From Spirochaeta cellobiosiphila DSM 17781 (lineage in GTDB: Bacteria; Spirochaetota; Spirochaetia; DSM-17781), in contig NZ_AUFW01000007.1 of assembly GCF_000426705.1 (NCBI RefSeq), forward strand, positions 124,001 to 188,000: a DNA stretch of 64,000 bases, read 5' to 3'. Below are positions 61,637 to 64,000 of the stretch, in pieces. Numbering within the stretch: position 1 is the first letter of the stretch; each line of letters begins with the position of its first letter. The notes under the pieces are model-generated. The model was not told where the DNA came from. It made no database searches and saw only the letters and a program-made list of their open reading frames with translations. The position numbers and the translations under genes are program-made.

Positions 61637-64000
61637 TCTTTTACAACCAATACCTTTCTATATTCATCTATTCCACCAGCTGCAGTTACTCTAACAAAAT
61701 AAATACCACGAGCTACCATATTCCCAGATTCATTAGTTCCATTCCAACTGACCATATGCTCCCCTGAACTTTGACGTCCACGTTTCAAAACCCTTACTAA
61801 GCTACCATCTAGAGCAAACACTTGTATGACAACAATCCCGGCTGAATCTAAGTCATAGCTTATAATGGTTCGATCCCCTTTTACAGGATTTATAACATTA
61901 TTGAGAATGGTAACGCCGCCTCGTTGTTGAACAACATCTTTAATCTGAAATTTCCAAGGTTGAATAGTTCTAGGATCTTTTAGATTTATTATATTTACAC
62001 ACTCTAAACCTCCTAACATTAATGTAAATTCAATCATACTTTCAGCTTGTATTTCGTCATCTATTCCAGGTATTACAAATCTATATAGATTATTATCATT
62101 CACATAGGGAGATAAAGTTCTAGCCTCTATATTTGCTTGAGGGATAAGTTCACTTATAAAACTTGTTAGCCATAAACCAGTATTAATAATCTGAGATAAG
62201 TTTTTAGGGGCTATATCATAATTTAATAAAACTGGCTGAGACTGATAATTCTTTGTACTGTTTATAACCTCCAACGTTATATCTTCATCTCTCAAACGTT
62301 CTGATCCATCAAATATAGAAATCGCTGAAAAGTCTCTTCTTTCTTCATTCCCATCTATGTATTCAGTACTATCGTTTATAGAATCAGAAGCCCAAACTGG
62401 AGTTAGAATGTTTAAACCTAAATTTGAGATTCTGTATTCATTTGTAGAGTCCATAACATTCCCAGCAAGATCTTTTATCGAATCAGATGAAGCTAAAATC
62501 TTACCATCAATTATCTGATCAGCAGTTAAAGTATGGCTCAGTGTCAAGAAAATACCCCGGCCGCCCCTAGTATTAGCTATGCCTTTAGAATCCTCTCCCC
62601 TATCTATTACTTGTAAACTTTTAATGGATATACCAGGTAAATTATTCAAATTAAAATCACTAGCTTCAACATCTTCTGCCACACTACCAACTGTATAAAC
62701 AGGCTCATTAAAATAAACATAAACTACATCACTATTTGCTGCAGCCAGAGAAAAGGATATTTCTGGTGGCTCCTTCTCAATGGCATGTAATGATGTAAAG
62801 CTTCTTAACAAGTTTCCAGCTCTATCAGTAATATAGGCTAAGCTCTCATCATAGTTTACCCATAAGTTACTTAATCTATTCCAATTGTGACCCCCACTTG
62901 GGTCAATTGTTAAAGTATAATAAGGATCATCCACTGTACCATTAGCAGTGCCATCAGAAGTAAAAAGTAAGTTAGAGACAGAAGAGGATGCTCCATCAGT
63001 ATAGGAACTAAGCAAGGGAGTTACACCTGCTTCTTCAAAAGAAAAAGCTAAATAGGGAGCATCAGTTTGTAAATAAATAGGATAAGTAAATGAAGAATCT
63101 CTAATCCCACCAGTACTATCTGGATGATTAAGAGCATCCCAATAAATTGTCTTATCCCATGAAGATAAAGAATCCCATCCTTCAGAATAATTATCCAGGA
63201 AGTGAAATTCCATTTTATTAACCTTGTTGGTGGAACTATCAGTAGCAGATACGATTTCATAAGCTTGATCAGCTCCTCCCCAAGTAATACCCGAATCATC
63301 TGGATTGGATATATAGGGAGCAACCTCAGGCCGCTCGATATCCCAGGGGGATACTTCTGTAATGGTGACCGTAGATTTGGCATCATAATTACTATAACCA
63401 GTGACAACTGTTGGTTCTAAAAGATTTCCTTGAGAATCCGCTATATTAGTATTTGAAGGGACAGTGATCGTGTAACCATTTGGATAGGTAATATCACTAG
63501 GATTTCCACTCCCATCATCATTATAAAAGTAACCAGGGTACCCATTGGCATCTTGATAGCCAACTAAAGTAATGACAACACCGTTCGGCCCATAGTCATT
63601 AGATATAGATCCTCGGCTTATACTATCTGTCCAAAGGGTTCCGTCTTTTGAACCACTTTTGTATTCCACAGTGTTAGTCGTTTCAAAAAAACCAACGACC
63701 TCCAAATGATTTATTCCATTCTGTAAAACATAACCACCCCAGTTACCACTTACCCCTGCGGTATCTGTTACTCGGATACTAGTCGTATCATCTGGCGTAG
63801 TATCAAAAGCACCAGTGGCATCCACATTGAATCCAGCCTCTGAGGAAGCATTATCCTTATCAATGCTTACAGGTTCTGAATAATGGAGCTGAAACGCATT
63901 ATGACCATCAAAAATAGTATCTCCTGAAGTCACATCCAAATCATGGCGTACCAGCTCAACAGCAACAAGCACAGGTCTTGTCTCATCTGTAATAGCAGTA
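61633..64000 (-). CDS. Surface protein with FlgD-Ig-like C terminus (5' end outside window)
   Basis: More than 788 residues; the frame is open to the window edge, and the first candidate start inside (GTG 63,972) is unlikely to be real. Repeated beta domains contain 'PVSIDKDNASSEAGF', 'DRAGNLLRSF' and 'DLAGNVMDS' (SVDxx/Big-like calcium-rich patterns). The last ~75 residues are a FlgD-Ig domain (GIVVIQVFALDGSLVRVLKR then GRQSSGEHMVSWNGTNESGN), also used as a sorting or anchoring module. Probably a large exported surface or secreted protein. Confidence 0.75.
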   Translation of the reverse strand, partial: TAITDETRPVLVAVELVRHDLDVTSGDTIFDGHNAFQLHYSEPVSIDKDNASSEAGFNVDATGAFDTTPDDTTSIRVTDTAGVSGNWGGYVLQNGINHLEVVGFFETTNTVEYKSGSKDGTLWTDSISRGSISNDYGPNGVVITLVGYQDANGYPGYFYNDDGSGNPSDITYPNGYTITVPSNTNIADSQGNLLEPTVVTGYSNYDAKSTVTITEVSPWDIERPEVAPYISNPDDSGITWGGADQAYEIVSATDSSTNKVNKMEFHFLDNYSEGWDSLSSWDKTIYWDALNHPDSTGGIRDSSFTYPIYLQTDAPYLAFSFEEAGVTPLLSSYTDGASSSVSNLLFTSDGTANGTVDDPYYTLTIDPSGGHNWNRLSNLWVNYDESLAYITDRAGNLLRSFTSLHAIEKEPPEISFSLAAANSDVVYVYFNEPVYTVGSVAEDVEASDFNLNNLPGISIKSLQVIDRGEDSKGIANTRGGRGIFLTLSHTLTADQIIDGKILASSDSIKDLAGNVMDSTNEYRISNLGLNILTPVWASDSINDSTEYIDGNEERRDFSAISIFDGSERLRDEDITLEVINSTKNYQSQPVLLNYDIAPKNLSQIINTGLWLTSFISELIPQANIEARTLSPYVNDNNLYRFVIPGIDDEIQAESMIEFTLMLGGLECVNIINLKDPRTIQPWKFQIKDVVQQRGGVTILNNVINPVKGDRTIISYDLDSAGIVVIQVFALDGSLVRVLKRGRQSSGEHMVSWNGTNESGNMVARGIYFVRVTAAGGIDEYRKVLVVKD

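Noticed and set aside
1-64000. CRISPR array
   Set aside because: No regularly spaced direct repeats with unique spacers and no cas genes. The 9-bp and NHL repeats are coding tandem repeats.

Overview
The window looks like a low-GC spirochaete chromosome (Spirochaetota, probably free-living and anaerobic). The evidence is indirect: many lipoproteins with spirochaete-like lipoboxes, an mnmE-mnmG-rsmG run, a type III glutamine synthetase, a ~1150-residue protein resembling pyrophosphate-type PEP carboxykinase, a FlgD-Ig-type surface protein and abundant TPR/LysM proteins. No rRNA or other decisive marker is present, so the phylum is an inference.

Positions 1 to ~12,250 are an accessory block that reads like the distal part of a chromosomal integron cassette array. 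Small single genes, mostly on + and several on -, are separated by AT-rich spacers. At least five spacers hold attC-like imperfect inverted repeats with recognisable outer R''/R' boxes; the best is 12,160-12,246, with ACTTAAC and GTTAAAT. Cassette products include a metallophosphoesterase, ankyrin and leucine-rich-repeat proteins, a YciI-like protein, a SAM methyltransferase, a Nudix hydrolase, a GNAT acetyltransferase, a small MotA/TolQ-like membrane protein and several unknown membrane proteins. Gene remnants (a methyltransferase tail, a gpsA head) lie between them. No integrase gene is in the window.

Positions ~12,780-20,000 form a second accessory region: a lipoprotein with a predicted six-unit NHL propeller and a 9-bp tandem repeat, an IS3-like end remnant, a YpfH-like esterase, and a module of AraC regulator, divergent YitT/YczE-like membrane protein, MerR regulator and exported FMN/FAD fumarate-reductase-like flavoprotein.

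From ~20,000 to 64,000 the sequence is densely packed chromosomal backbone. One minus-strand operon holds a cyclic-nucleotide-domain/phosphorylase-like protein, a repeat protein, SlyD and an acyl-CoA synthetase. Next come the PPi-PEPCK-like gene (+) and an envelope/division operon on - (LysM protein, lytic transglycosylase, UppP, FtsK, P-loop kinase). These are followed by a TPR protein, mnmE-mnmG-rsmG, a GDPD phosphodiesterase, three coupled lipoproteins, alr, pepT, a flavodoxin, a DUF2156 protein, glnN, a MATE transporter, a small basic protein, tRNA-Arg(CCT) and tRNA-Asp(GTC), galU, a family 2 glycosyltransferase, a flavodoxin-like protein and two cell-surface proteins.

The two most unusual observations are at small scale. 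First, the 71-codon basic ORF at 57,074-57,289 has a strong intrinsic terminator inside its reading frame. This is the non-stop-mRNA arrangement known for the ribosome-rescue factors ArfA and BrfA, and its KDKKKYTRK segment resembles the ArfA KKGKGSY.RK core. Second, several backbone genes have start codons only 6-9 nt after a good -10 box and no Shine-Dalgarno sequence, suggesting leaderless transcripts.
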